Source: Glaciecola sp028401415 (GTDB lineage: Bacteria > Pseudomonadota > Gammaproteobacteria > Enterobacterales > Alteromonadaceae). Taken from it: a stretch of 64,000 nucleotides of DNA. A model generated the notes under the pieces. That model worked only from the letters and a program-made list of their open reading frames with translations. It had not been told where the DNA came from and did no database searches. This document shows, piece after piece, positions 1 to 9,759 of the stretch. Positions within the stretch are counted from its first letter, which is position 1; each line of letters starts with the position of its first letter. The DNA lies in the NCBI RefSeq assembly GCF_028401415.2, contig NZ_CP171821.2, forward strand, positions 4,526,001 to 4,590,000, given 5' to 3'. The position numbers and the translations under genes were made by a program.

Positions 1-123
1 TACATTTTGCGCTATTGATGGACTCTTAAAATGTATAAGGGTTCGATTTTACAAAGATCAACTTCCAATCGCTTCTTAAAACTTTACCTTGCGCTTTGTG
101 TAATCATTTGTGACAATTCTACT

Positions 124-140
124 GCGTGGTCTGACCAGAT
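124..140. promoter_or_regulatory. FadR-like operator upstream of fadIJ
   Basis: The 17-mer GCGTGGTCTGACCAGAT contains the perfect inverted repeat TGGTC-T-GACCA. It resembles the FadR operator core known from enterobacteria and Vibrio/Shewanella (TGGT-N2-GACCA). It lies about 100 bp upstream of fadI, the first gene of a fatty-acid degradation operon, which is where a FadR repressor site is expected. FadR itself is not in the window, so the assignment rests on motif and context. Confidence 0.6.
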
Positions 141-237
141 GAGTGTGCCTGTTTAAGTTTTGACCCGTAGCTTTATTGACAAAGCACACCTATAGTAAAC
201 GCATTAGTCTTAATTAGCGCGCAATCGAGGAATATAT

Positions 238-1548
238 ATGTCGAATAAACAGAATTTAGTCACAGGCTCTGGTGACCGAATCGCTATTGTTGCAGGGCTG
301 AGAAGTCCTTTTGCTAAAATGGCGACTTATTTTCATGGTGTGCCGGCCGTTGATATGGCAAAAATGGTCGTTAATGAACTTATTATTCGAAATGACCTCG
401 ATCCTGCCTTGGTTGAACAAGTGGTATATGGACAAGTAGTACAAATGCCTGAAGCGCCAAACATTGCAAGAGAAGTGGTGCTTGGCACCGGCATGAGAGT
501 GCATACTGATGCCTACAGCGTATCTCGTGCTTGTGCCACCAGCTTTCAGTCTGCAGTGAATGTGCTTGAATCTATGATGGTAGGAAATATAGAAGTAGGC
601 ATTGCGGGTGGCGCAGATTCTACTTCGGTTTCTCCCATTGGCGTGTCCAAAAAATTAGCTCGCGCTTTGGTAGATTTACAAAAAGCTAAAACCATCGGCC
701 AAAAATTTAATATCTTTAAGAAACTGGGCATGAAAGACCTGCTTCCAGTGCCGCCAGCCGTGGCTGAATACTCAACAGGTTTATCGATGGGGCAAACGGC
801 CGAACAAATGGCAAAAACTCACGGTATCTCTAGAGAAGATCAAGATGCGCTAGCGCATCGCTCCCATTCCCGAGCCGCCGAAAACTGGGAAGCTGGCAAC
901 CTAGATAATGAAGTGATGACTGCCTACGCGGAACCGTATAAAGGGGCGCTTTCTCGCGACAACAATGTTCGCTTTGACTCTACCTTAGAAGGCTACGCTA
1001 AATTACGCCCTGTTTTTGACAAAAAGCATGGTTCCGTGACCGCCGCCAATGCGACGCCACTTACCGATGGGGCATCTGCGGTGCTGATGATGACTGAAAG
1101 CAAAGCAAAAGCACTCGGCTACAAACCCTTAGGATTTATTAAAAGCTATGCCTTTGCGGCAATCGATGTATGGGAAGACATGCTAATGGGGCCATCCTAC
1201 GCTACCCCAATTGCGCTTGAAAGAGCAGGTATGAGCTTAAATGATCTCACCCTTATCGAAATGCACGAAGCCTTCGCCGCGCAAACCCTTGCTAATGTGA
1301 AAATGTTTGCCAGTGATAAGTTTGCAAAAGAAAAGCTTGGCCGAAGCAAAGCTACGGGTGAAATAGACATGGATAAGTTCAATCAAATGGGCAGCTCCAT
1401 CGCTTATGGGCATCCCTTTGCTGCAACAGGCGCGCGAATGATAACGCAGATGCTAAACGACCTAAATAGAAAAGGAGGGGGCACAGGATTGTTAACCGCA
1501 TGTGCCGCTGGTGGCTTAGGTGCAGCAATGATTGTGGAGACCGAATAA
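238..1548 (+). CDS. fadI: 3-ketoacyl-CoA thiolase FadI (beta subunit)
   Basis: Acetyl-CoA C-acyltransferase, which cleaves 3-ketoacyl-CoA with CoA in the last step of beta-oxidation and works as a complex with FadJ in the cytoplasm. The 436-residue length equals that of E. coli FadI. Thiolase signatures are visible: nucleophilic Cys99 in SRACATS, His343 in EMHEAF, His392 in YGHPFAATG and the second catalytic Cys422 in LTACAAGG. The ATG follows a GAGG Shine-Dalgarno sequence. Its stop overlaps the fadJ start (TAATG), so the two are translationally coupled. A FadR-like site about 100 bp upstream suggests fatty-acid induction. fadI is preferred over fadA because of the length and the fadI-fadJ gene order. 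Confidence 0.95.
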   Translation: MSNKQNLVTGSGDRIAIVAGLRSPFAKMATYFHGVPAVDMAKMVVNELIIRNDLDPALVEQVVYGQVVQMPEAPNIAREVVLGTGMRVHTDAYSVSRACATSFQSAVNVLESMMVGNIEVGIAGGADSTSVSPIGVSKKLARALVDLQKAKTIGQKFNIFKKLGMKDLLPVPPAVAEYSTGLSMGQTAEQMAKTHGISREDQDALAHRSHSRAAENWEAGNLDNEVMTAYAEPYKGALSRDNNVRFDSTLEGYAKLRPVFDKKHGSVTAANATPLTDGASAVLMMTESKAKALGYKPLGFIKSYAFAAIDVWEDMLMGPSYATPIALERAGMSLNDLTLIEMHEAFAAQTLANVKMFASDKFAKEKLGRSKATGEIDMDKFNQMGSSIAYGHPFAATGARMITQMLNDLNRKGGGTGLLTACAAGGLGAAMIVETE

Positions 1549-3656
1549 TGAGCGCATTTACACTAGAGAAACGTGAAGACGGTATCGCCATTTTAACGAT
1601 GGATGTGCCCGGTGAATCAATGAACACCCTCAAAGCTGATTTTGGTGATGAGATTGTCGCGATTTTGGACGAGATTGACCAAGACAGTGCCGTCAAAGGT
1701 GTTGTGGTAGCAAGTGGTAAAAAAGACTCATTTGTAGCAGGCGCTGATGTATCAATGCTTGCTGCCTGCGAATCTGCACAGGACGCTCAGGCCCTAGCAA
1801 CTGGCGGTCAGGAAGTATTTGCTCGCATAGAAAGGATGACAAAAACCTTTGTCGCTGCCATTCATGGTCCAGCGCTGGGCGGTGGACTTGAGCTTGCGCT
1901 GGCTTGTCATTATAGAGTGTGCTCCGATAGTAGCAAAACCCAACTTGGTTTGCCGGAAGTTCAACTTGGACTGCTTCCCGGTAGCGGCGGTACTCAACGT
2001 TTGCCAAAACTAATTGGTGTGCAGCAAGCGATGAAAATGATGCTGACGGGCTCACCTGCGCGAGCCAAGCAAGCGAAAAAATACGGCATAGTGGATGATA
2101 TGGTGCCCGAGTCTATTTTAATGGATGTAGCGATTAAGTTGGCATCAACACCCATTAAAAAACGTGAGAGCAGCAAGTCAGTCACAAACAAAGTGCTTGA
2201 AGATACGGGCTTTGGTCGCAAAATCATGTTCAAAAAAGCCCGTGAAGCAACCCTGGCGAAAACGAAAGGCAATTACCCAGCGCCTATGTACATCATTGAT
2301 AGTATTGAAGCGGGCTTGGAAAATAGTCATAAAGGCTACGAGACTGAAGCGCGACTTTTTGGCAAGTTGGTGATGAGCAAAGAGTCAAAGCAGCTTAGAG
2401 AAATCTTCTTTGCCACCACAGAAATGAAAAAAGAAAATGGCGTAGAGGGCGTAACACCGCTACCGATAAAAAAAGCTGGCGTGCTTGGCGGCGGATTAAT
2501 GGGCGGCGGGATTGCCTTTGTCACAGCTACTAAAGCGAAAGTACCTGTGCGCATTAAGGACATAAGCGAAAATGGTATTGCAGGCGCAATTAAATACAGC
2601 TACGACATTTTGAATAAAAAAGTAAAACGAAGGTTTATGCGTAAGTCTCAGATGCAGCAGCAGCTTTCTTTAATTACTGGTTGTTTGGATTACAGCGGTT
2701 ACAAGACTAACGATATTGTGATTGAAGCGGTATTTGAGAACGTAGAGTTGAAGCAACAAATGGTGGCAGATGTCGAAAAGCAGTGCCATAAGAACACCAT
2801 ATTCGCCTCTAACACGTCTTCCATTCCCATTGGGGAAATAGCCGCAAAAGCAAAACGTCCAGAAAATGTAATTGGTCTTCATTATTTTTCACCAGTAGAT
2901 AAAATGCCTTTAGCAGAGGTGATTCCGCATGAAAGTACATCGGATGCGAGTATTTCAACGACGGTTGAGTTTGCAAAAAAACAAGGTAAGACACCCATTG
3001 TAGTGAAAGACGGTGCCGGGTTTTATGTTAATCGAATCCTTGCGCCTTACATGAGTGAGGCAGGTTACTTGGCGATGGAAGGGCAACCGGTCGACGCCAT
3101 TGATAAGGCGCTTGTTAAGTTTGGGTTTCCAGTGGGTGCATTTAAGTTACTTGACGAGGTGGGTATTGATGTAGGGACAAAAATAATTCCTATCTTAAAA
3201 GCACAGTTTGGAGAGCGTTTCAGTGCGCCGGATGCCTTTGATAAGTTGCTTGAAAATGATCGAAAAGGTAAGAAAAACCAGTCTGGTTTTTACGATTATC
3301 AGGGAAAAAGCAAAGGTAAAGATGTAGATGAGTCTGTATATGACTTATTAGGTATATCGCCGGTTACAAAGTACACAGATGCGACGGTAGTGGAGCGTTG
3401 TGTGTTGCTCATGCTAAACGAAGCGGCTCGGTGCCTAGAAGAGGGGGTGGTTCGTAACGCAAGAGATGGTGATATTGGTGCAATATTTGGTATAGGCTTC
3501 CCGCCATTCTTGGGCGGCCCGTTTAGATACATGGATGAGTTGGGCATTGAACATTTGGTGAGCCGCCTGGAGCACTATGCATCAACATATGCTGAGAAAT
3601 ATGCGCCTGCTCAAATACTGTTGGATATGAAGGAAAAGAAAGAAACGTTTTACTGA
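1548..3656 (+). CDS. fadJ: Fatty acid oxidation complex alpha subunit FadJ
   Basis: Bifunctional enoyl-CoA hydratase / 3-hydroxyacyl-CoA dehydrogenase. The N-terminal crotonase domain (about residues 1-190) has the oxyanion and catalytic region ALGGGLELALA and GLPEVQLGLLPG. The NAD-binding dehydrogenase domain starts at the glycine-rich motif VLGGGLMGGGIA (about residue 310) and is followed by the 3HCDH C-terminal domains. At 702 residues it is close to E. coli FadJ. The start chosen is the ATG at 1548, which overlaps the fadI stop by one base; a longer reading begins inside fadI and is unlikely. A rho-independent terminator follows at once, so fadIJ forms a two-gene operon. Confidence 0.95.
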   Translation: MSAFTLEKREDGIAILTMDVPGESMNTLKADFGDEIVAILDEIDQDSAVKGVVVASGKKDSFVAGADVSMLAACESAQDAQALATGGQEVFARIERMTKTFVAAIHGPALGGGLELALACHYRVCSDSSKTQLGLPEVQLGLLPGSGGTQRLPKLIGVQQAMKMMLTGSPARAKQAKKYGIVDDMVPESILMDVAIKLASTPIKKRESSKSVTNKVLEDTGFGRKIMFKKAREATLAKTKGNYPAPMYIIDSIEAGLENSHKGYETEARLFGKLVMSKESKQLREIFFATTEMKKENGVEGVTPLPIKKAGVLGGGLMGGGIAFVTATKAKVPVRIKDISENGIAGAIKYSYDILNKKVKRRFMRKSQMQQQLSLITGCLDYSGYKTNDIVIEAVFENVELKQQMVADVEKQCHKNTIFASNTSSIPIGEIAAKAKRPENVIGLHYFSPVDKMPLAEVIPHESTSDASISTTVEFAKKQGKTPIVVKDGAGFYVNRILAPYMSEAGYLAMEGQPVDAIDKALVKFGFPVGAFKLLDEVGIDVGTKIIPILKAQFGERFSAPDAFDKLLENDRKGKKNQSGFYDYQGKSKGKDVDESVYDLLGISPVTKYTDATVVERCVLLMLNEAARCLEEGVVRNARDGDIGAIFGIGFPPFLGGPFRYMDELGIEHLVSRLEHYASTYAEKYAPAQILLDMKEKKETFY

Positions 3657-3684
3657 TATGTCATTATGACGTTAGTAAACTGTT

Positions 3685-3709
3685 AAAAAACCGGCTTAAG
3701 CCGGTTTTT
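3685..3709 (+). terminator. Intrinsic terminator of fadIJ
   Basis: A perfect palindrome, AAACCGGCTTAAGCCGGTTT, flanked by an A-run and a T-run, lies about 30 bp after the fadJ stop. The symmetric flanks mean it could work in both directions. Confidence 0.85.
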
Positions 3710-3791
3710 CTCTCTCAAATATCCATTATTCATGTTTTTTATGCGGGATTATTGTAATATTTAACGACTTAATTTGTAGGCGGAGAGTGAC

Positions 3792-3995
3792 ATGGTAACG
3801 TTTTTTATTGTAATAAGCTTTATACTCTCATGTATGTATATTCATGTTGAATCAGTTGTGTATGGATTGGCAAAACGTAAATGGACCATTGCGGCTGTCG
3901 TAATGGGGCCAATGCTATTGCCTATGTTCCAAATTTCAAAGCACACGGCGCTTAGAAAGGCTACTGGCTACAATAATGTTTACCTCAGCGCATAA
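3792..3995 (+). CDS. Small two-helix membrane protein, unknown function
   Basis: A 67-residue hydrophobic protein with a membrane segment at about residues 2-18 and another at about 33-48, separated by a basic loop (LAKRKW). A purine-rich Shine-Dalgarno sequence (GGCGGAGAG) sits 5 nt before the ATG, which argues for real translation. It stands alone between the fadIJ terminator and the convergent rhamnosidase gene, whose stop is only 4 bp away. I do not recognise a family and no function can be assigned. Confidence 0.6.
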   Translation: MVTFFIVISFILSCMYIHVESVVYGLAKRKWTIAAVVMGPMLLPMFQISKHTALRKATGYNNVYLSA

Positions 3996-3998
3996 GAC

Positions 3999-6797
3999 TT
4001 ATAAATCAAGCTTTGCGGCTATATCGTAGCTGCCCGGTGCTAAGTTCACCAAGGCATTTGCAGAAACAAGTGAATGCCTATTCAGTCTAAGGGTAGAGTA
4101 GGTCTCTTCAGGTAAGACTATTGTTGCAGATGTATTTTTTGGAACAACGACCTGCATTGAGAGTTGCGAATTATGAATTTTCCAATCGACGATTACTTCG
4201 CCCTGTGGCGTCATATATCCCCCTTTCGCATGGGATAAATGCGTCGTAAACTGCGGTTCAATCGTGATCGTCTTAAAGCCTGGTGAGCTCGGCCTGATGC
4301 CCAATATCCCTTCGTAAAACCATTTTGCTACCGCGCCATATGCGTAATGATTTAAAGAATTCATGCTCTCATCACTAAAGCCATCAGTGAGAGAATACGA
4401 GTCCCAGCGCTCCCATGTTGTAGTAGCGCCATTGTTAATTGAATAAAACCAAGAGGGGTAGCTTTCTTTAAATAGGATTTCGTACATTAGGTCACTTCTA
4501 CCGATCTTTTGCAGAACGGGCGCCAACAGTGGTGTTCCCAAAAACCCAGTGCGAAGATGATTGTCTGCGCGTGCAATCTCATCAAGCAAATGCTGTTGCG
4601 CTTTTTTTGCATCCTCGACAGAAAAAAGATCGAAAGCTAGTGGGAGCAAGTAACTAGTTTGCGTACTGGATGTTTTGGCCATCAAATTGTTGTCGTAAAA
4701 GGTTTCCCTAAACGCTTTTTTCACCCGCCTAAACTCTTCTGAATACTGATTAGCGTCTTGCTCGAGCCCTAGTACTCGTGCTGAACGCGATATATAGTCA
4801 AGTGCTCTTGCATAGTAGGCTGTAGAAATAAGCTTTCGTGGCGTATCTCCCCTGAGCTTTTCCCACTTACCCGTTCTTTGAGAGTGCGGCTGTAACCAAT
4901 CTTGAAAGCTATCCATGGATGAAATGTGCTTGTTAGCGTTCGATTGGTGAAAGTCTAGCCAGCCCTTCATCATAGTGTAATTTTCAGCTAATATTTGGGT
5001 GTCGCCGGTCAGTTGATAAAGTTCATAGGGTACAATGATGGCGACATCGCCCCATCCGGAGGATGCTCCTTTCGTGTGCTTGTTCTGTTTAGTTGGAACG
5101 AAGTTCGGAATTCTTCCATTCGTATCTTGCTCCTCCCGAATAGACTGCATCCAAGCCGACCAAAAACCGTAGACATCTGCCATATACATGGATGGCGCAG
5201 AAAATACTTGCGCATCTCCTGTCCAGCCCAAGCGTTCATCACGTTGTGGGCAGTCTGTGGGAATGTCCAGAAAATTACCTCTCAATCCCCATACGATGTT
5301 CTCTGATAGTTTATTCAGTTTGTTGTGTGAACTGGCGAAGCTAGCAGTAACATCAAAGTCTGAATGCTGAACTCGACCCTTTACCCAACTTAAATCAGGT
5401 GTTTTCGTCTGATCATAGCCAGAAATTTCGACATATCGATATCCATGAAATGTAAAGGTAGGTATATAATGGATAATGCCGCTTTTGGCGGGGATGTAAT
5501 AATCAGTCGCTAGCGCACTTCTTAAATTCTTCGTATAGAAGCGATTATGCTCAAGGGCTTCAGCAAATCGTATGGTTATCTTTTGATTGGCAAGGGCAGG
5601 AATATGAACCTCCGGCACCCCCAGCATATTCTGACCCATATCAAAGACCACAACGCCCGCTTGAGGGTTATCCACAGCTATGATGTCTATTGCATCAATA
5701 ATGGCTTTCGTGGTTGGCGCGGTGTGGCGTTTCGGTTGCAAAGCAAGGTCGGATTCAATATCGTCGGTGATGACATCTAGCCAGTTTTCTTGGTCAAACC
5801 CCGCCAATTTCCATCCAGGCATTTTGTAATTTTCGTCATAGGTCTCACCGTCGTAATTACTCGCTAAACGGATAGGACCTTTGATACTTGCCTTCCAGTT
5901 TTTGTCGGTGCTGATGGTCTGACTGCTGCCATCAAGATATTCTATTTCTAATTGCAATAACAAGGCTGAAGGCTTCACCTCCCTTGGCTCGGGCGATAGT
6001 ATTCGTCCTGTATGCCAGCCTTCTGCAACAATGGCAGCAAGTGCATTTTGTCCGTCAGTTAACAAGCTTGTGACATCATAGGTGAGGGTTTCGATGCGCT
6101 TTAAATAGGGCGTCCAGCCAGGGGTCATAACATCTGCGGACACTTTCGTTCCATTGATAAAAGAAGTAAAAACACCTTTAGACGTAATATAAAGTCGGGC
6201 TTTTTTGACTCCCGGCTTTACCCTAAATTCTGTGCGCAGATATTGAGGTCGATAAAGCGCATTTTTAACGATGTTTCCCTCATATTCTCGAACGTAGCTT
6301 TCATTAGCCTCAGGATGGCGAATCCATTTTCCTTGCCACTGCTGATTATTTAGCAGACCCATCTCTATCGATTGGGGTTTACTCCAATTGGACACGCGCA
6401 TTTGCTCATCCCAAAATCTCACGCGCCAATAAACACCTTGACGAGAGCTCAGCGCTTTTCCTTCATACTTTATCCACGACGTTTCTGCAGACAGCGTTTT
6501 TTTCGAGTCCCAAATGTCAGCGCTGTTTTTATCAAACATATTGGATGCGACTTGAATCTGATAAGCAGATTGAGACTGAGACAACGATTCAGGATGGATT
6601 TTCCAGGAAAACCTTGGCATAGGTTCATAATATCCAATTGGGTTGTAGAATCCTTCGCCAACCGATAATTTGATGGGGGCTTGGACTAAATGTTGGCTAT
6701 TTTGCATGCTTTGCTGGCATGCATATAGAACGGCAAGAATGCTAAATGCGCAAACAACTTGGATTGATTTGAGTAAGATTGGTTGCATGTGAGTCAA
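3999..6797 (-). CDS. Alpha-L-rhamnosidase lipoprotein, GH78
   Basis: Hydrolyses terminal alpha-L-rhamnose from polysaccharides or glycosides. The N-terminus has a signal peptide ending in the lipobox-like LAVLYAC (Cys27), so it is probably anchored to a membrane facing the periplasm or cell surface. An N-terminal beta-rich region is followed by the (alpha/alpha)6 catalytic domain with the GH78 signature DCPQRDERLGWTGD at about residue 515 and the TTTWERWD motif at about residue 790; both contain acidic residues expected to be catalytic in the family. A C-terminal beta domain closes the 932-residue protein. An ATG three codons downstream (6788) is an alternative start. It is a lone glycosidase with no transporter or TonB receptor beside it, and sits inside an otherwise housekeeping fadIJ...sixA neighbourhood, suggesting insertion there. 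Confidence 0.9.
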   Translation of the reverse strand: MTHMQPILLKSIQVVCAFSILAVLYACQQSMQNSQHLVQAPIKLSVGEGFYNPIGYYEPMPRFSWKIHPESLSQSQSAYQIQVASNMFDKNSADIWDSKKTLSAETSWIKYEGKALSSRQGVYWRVRFWDEQMRVSNWSKPQSIEMGLLNNQQWQGKWIRHPEANESYVREYEGNIVKNALYRPQYLRTEFRVKPGVKKARLYITSKGVFTSFINGTKVSADVMTPGWTPYLKRIETLTYDVTSLLTDGQNALAAIVAEGWHTGRILSPEPREVKPSALLLQLEIEYLDGSSQTISTDKNWKASIKGPIRLASNYDGETYDENYKMPGWKLAGFDQENWLDVITDDIESDLALQPKRHTAPTTKAIIDAIDIIAVDNPQAGVVVFDMGQNMLGVPEVHIPALANQKITIRFAEALEHNRFYTKNLRSALATDYYIPAKSGIIHYIPTFTFHGYRYVEISGYDQTKTPDLSWVKGRVQHSDFDVTASFASSHNKLNKLSENIVWGLRGNFLDIPTDCPQRDERLGWTGDAQVFSAPSMYMADVYGFWSAWMQSIREEQDTNGRIPNFVPTKQNKHTKGASSGWGDVAIIVPYELYQLTGDTQILAENYTMMKGWLDFHQSNANKHISSMDSFQDWLQPHSQRTGKWEKLRGDTPRKLISTAYYARALDYISRSARVLGLEQDANQYSEEFRRVKKAFRETFYDNNLMAKTSSTQTSYLLPLAFDLFSVEDAKKAQQHLLDEIARADNHLRTGFLGTPLLAPVLQKIGRSDLMYEILFKESYPSWFYSINNGATTTWERWDSYSLTDGFSDESMNSLNHYAYGAVAKWFYEGILGIRPSSPGFKTITIEPQFTTHLSHAKGGYMTPQGEVIVDWKIHNSQLSMQVVVPKNTSATIVLPEETYSTLRLNRHSLVSANALVNLAPGSYDIAAKLDL

Positions 6798-6901
6798 ACT
6801 GATTGAGGGTGATTACTAAAGCTTGAAGGATTCATCTACAGATTGCAAACAAATACATTACCAACATGCGCTGACGATGACACAATAATTAAAGCCTAAG
6901 C

Positions 6902-9655
6902 TCAATTATGGAATGGCTGCTGCACAAAGCCAGATAGCTTGGCGTTGTCTATTGGTACAGCAGTGTTGCTTAAAAATACTTGTCCCTGCGACGCGTCGCG
7001 CATTTTTGCCAACCATCCTTTAATTTCGTTTGGCTCTATGTTCAATACTTCTTGTTGTAGTCGCTGATAGGAGTAAAAAGCATTATCTTGCTCAAAACTA
7101 CTCCAGAGTCGACGCGCAATGGCAGAGATATTTTTGTCTGCTGGTTGGCATTGCTCAACTATTCTGGGCCTAAGCTTCTCAAGTTCTCGACAGGTAGCGT
7201 CCCAATCGCCCATCAAGTTATCGAATACAGACTGGAAACCTTCATAAATCTCTTCGGGCCTCGCATGTGACGACTGCAGGTATATCACAACACCCGCTTG
7301 CGTATTGATAGGCTTGTATCCGACACCCACTAAATAGCCAAGTTTTTTTTGTGTTCTTAGTTTAAGAAACACATGTGGCCCGAGGATATGTTCAAGCATT
7401 AAGCAAATAGCTGTCGCATGCTCGGGAAGATAGATATAGTCTTCGTTAAGTTGCACCACTTGTTGGTATAGCACCACAGAGGTGTCGGGCGACGACGGTT
7501 CTTCCCAGCTCGGTAACACAGGCATAGTAGCTTGACTCAATTCACGCGCCCTGATGCTCGGCTTTTGCCAAACGCCCTTGGAGGTAAGTCGAGATTGCAA
7601 TTGCTGGTGCAGGCGAATAGCCGCAAACTTTCTCCAGTTTCCAACCAATAAGGACTCAACGCACACGCTATCAAAAAATGAACGTTGATGGGTGTTTAGC
7701 TCATCAAAGTTACTGGCTTTAAGTGCGGCCACTTGTTCATGGATAGAATAAGTGTCGCCTTGCACCATGGTGTTTAAATTGGCTAATAATTGGTTAATGG
7801 ATTTTTGTACCAGTCGATTCGTTAAACGCGCAATGATGCGTTGTTTAACGTGTTCAAACTCATGTGCATGTAAGCGAAATGAAATCATGCAGTTAATAAT
7901 TTCGATACACAACATAAGCTGTTTTTCACTAAATCCGGTGGTATGGATGCAAAGACCGTGCTGATGACCATAAACTCTAAAGCTGATGCCAGCTTCTGCG
8001 GCTTGGTAGAATCTGCGATCAATATAGTGCGATAAACCCTCAACCCAGATCTTTTTGCTCATTGCATGTGAAATACTATCGCACATTTGCGGGCTGTTAA
8101 TGGAAACAAAGCAATCTCCGCAAGGTTGTTCGTTATCTAAAATTTGAGCAAATTTTAGCGTCACTCCATGTTGATTCATCACTTCGAGATGATCATGCTG
8201 AAGCTCTTTAGATACCAGTAAAAGCTGCTCTGGTAAGTAGGTGTTCTGTGCACTAAGCATAAAATGGACTGATTGGTCGGGCGCAAAGCCATGCATCTGT
8301 CTGGCCGAGTAGCCTACATTGTAGAATTCGCTGGTATGACTTTGCTGTGCATGTGTACTGATAAACATAACTTGTTTAGGTGCTTCAACTAAGTGCTGTA
8401 GCACCCCGTTCAGGCGTGTTTTTATCTCACCAATTAGCTGAGCGGGGTTGTTATTCTGAATTATTTCATTGCCATGGAGGCTCTGTGCGATCTCTATGCA
8501 AGTCTGTACAGGATCACCAGTGTTACCATACTTTTCAAGCAGTTGCGTCTGTTTGAATAGCTCGATAAAGCGCCAGTTTGCTAAGTTTGAACGAGCTAAG
8601 AAACCTAAGAAGCCTGCGACCACGTTAATAACGTCGATTTTGTGTTCAGCGCCATCGGAAGAAAGGGCGCAGTGAATTTGGATCTCTTCAAAATGGGCTT
8701 GCTCAATGCCGCCGGTGACCTTAATACTGGTCACCCATTTTCGAGAAACTAATTCATCGACTAAGCCGTTTTTATGTTGGCTTTCAATAAGGTGGCGCAG
8801 CATTTTCAATGCTTGATGATCGATTACCGAGTGTTCAGTGGGTATAAACCAACTCAATATTAATTGGCAATGTGACTGAGTAGAACGGATATCAATCCAG
8901 TTGCTCTTTTCAGAAAATAAATGCAGTTTGGGAAGGGTTAGCGCCGCGTTAGATTCTTTGCTTATGATGGTTTGCGCAAGCACCTGTTTTAGCGCTTGCA
9001 CCAGCTTTGTATAGTCACCCGTTACAGGGACTTTTAAGCAGACTGTGATGTTGCCGGTGTGAAAATATCGTTCATGATAGTCTTTGAGCATAGCCTGCAG
9101 GGCTTGGGCACTAAATGCTGAGAAGGTGTCTTTATTGCCTACAGTAAACCGAGAAAATGGGTGGTCAGGATTGCAAATTGCTTTTTTAACTGAGAACAAG
9201 CCACGAATGGGGTCTTGAAGCTTTAAGCGAAACTCTTCATCAATGGCGCTAATTTCCGTTTCGATGTCGTCTATGCGAAAGCTTGGATGCGCAATTTTGT
9301 CGCAAAGCATTGTCGCAGCCTCTAAAAAACCGTCTTGATGACAACTTAAATGAAAGTTTGTATGGCAGGCGTGGGTCCATCCATTTATGTAGCCGCCGTA
9401 TTGGCTAATATGTTTTTCGAGTGCATCAGAACTGTTAAAGTTTTGACTGCGATGAAAAATCATGTGCTCTAAAAGGTGCGCGAAACCGTAACACAATTTC
9501 GTATCATCATTCGATTGCTCATGATAATGACCAACGTTTACAGATATAGAAATAATAGGCACAGACGTGTTGACGCTTCGCAATGTCGCTATTTTTAGCT
9601 TGTTGGGAAGCGTATCGATAATAAGGTTTCGTTCAGCGTCTTTTAATAAATACAC
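6902..9655 (-). CDS. M16 family zinc metallopeptidase (pitrilysin/insulinase-like)
   Basis: A 917-residue peptidase of the insulinase/pitrilysin type, which degrades short peptides inside a closed two-half chamber. The inverted zinc motif HLLEH is at residues 60-64, and the third zinc ligand is expected in the acidic stretch ETEISAIDEEF at about residue 140. The second, non-catalytic half follows, with the usual M16 R/Y-containing region (FLKLRTQKKLGYLVGVGYKP). No signal peptide is visible, so it is probably cytoplasmic, unlike E. coli PtrA. It is divergent from sixA, with about 100 bp holding both promoters. It could act in peptide turnover or in processing of a small secreted peptide; no substrate can be inferred. 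Confidence 0.9.
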   Translation of the reverse strand: MYLLKDAERNLIIDTLPNKLKIATLRSVNTSVPIISISVNVGHYHEQSNDDTKLCYGFAHLLEHMIFHRSQNFNSSDALEKHISQYGGYINGWTHACHTNFHLSCHQDGFLEAATMLCDKIAHPSFRIDDIETEISAIDEEFRLKLQDPIRGLFSVKKAICNPDHPFSRFTVGNKDTFSAFSAQALQAMLKDYHERYFHTGNITVCLKVPVTGDYTKLVQALKQVLAQTIISKESNAALTLPKLHLFSEKSNWIDIRSTQSHCQLILSWFIPTEHSVIDHQALKMLRHLIESQHKNGLVDELVSRKWVTSIKVTGGIEQAHFEEIQIHCALSSDGAEHKIDVINVVAGFLGFLARSNLANWRFIELFKQTQLLEKYGNTGDPVQTCIEIAQSLHGNEIIQNNNPAQLIGEIKTRLNGVLQHLVEAPKQVMFISTHAQQSHTSEFYNVGYSARQMHGFAPDQSVHFMLSAQNTYLPEQLLLVSKELQHDHLEVMNQHGVTLKFAQILDNEQPCGDCFVSINSPQMCDSISHAMSKKIWVEGLSHYIDRRFYQAAEAGISFRVYGHQHGLCIHTTGFSEKQLMLCIEIINCMISFRLHAHEFEHVKQRIIARLTNRLVQKSINQLLANLNTMVQGDTYSIHEQVAALKASNFDELNTHQRSFFDSVCVESLLVGNWRKFAAIRLHQQLQSRLTSKGVWQKPSIRARELSQATMPVLPSWEEPSSPDTSVVLYQQVVQLNEDYIYLPEHATAICLMLEHILGPHVFLKLRTQKKLGYLVGVGYKPINTQAGVVIYLQSSHARPEEIYEGFQSVFDNLMGDWDATCRELEKLRPRIVEQCQPADKNISAIARRLWSSFEQDNAFYSYQRLQQEVLNIEPNEIKGWLAKMRDASQGQVFLSNTAVPIDNAKLSGFVQQPFHN

Positions 9656-9759
9656 ATATACCTCTTGTTGCTAGCATAACGCGATGTAAAGTAAGTGTGC
9701 AAATTGTCGTTAATACTGAAAGGGTTGGCTCAAATAATAGTGCTTAAGTTGAAAATAAC

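Noticed and set aside
176..196. TTGACA and TATAGT upstream of fadI as a promoter
   Set aside because: The two boxes are only 9 bp apart, far from the 16-18 bp needed for one promoter.
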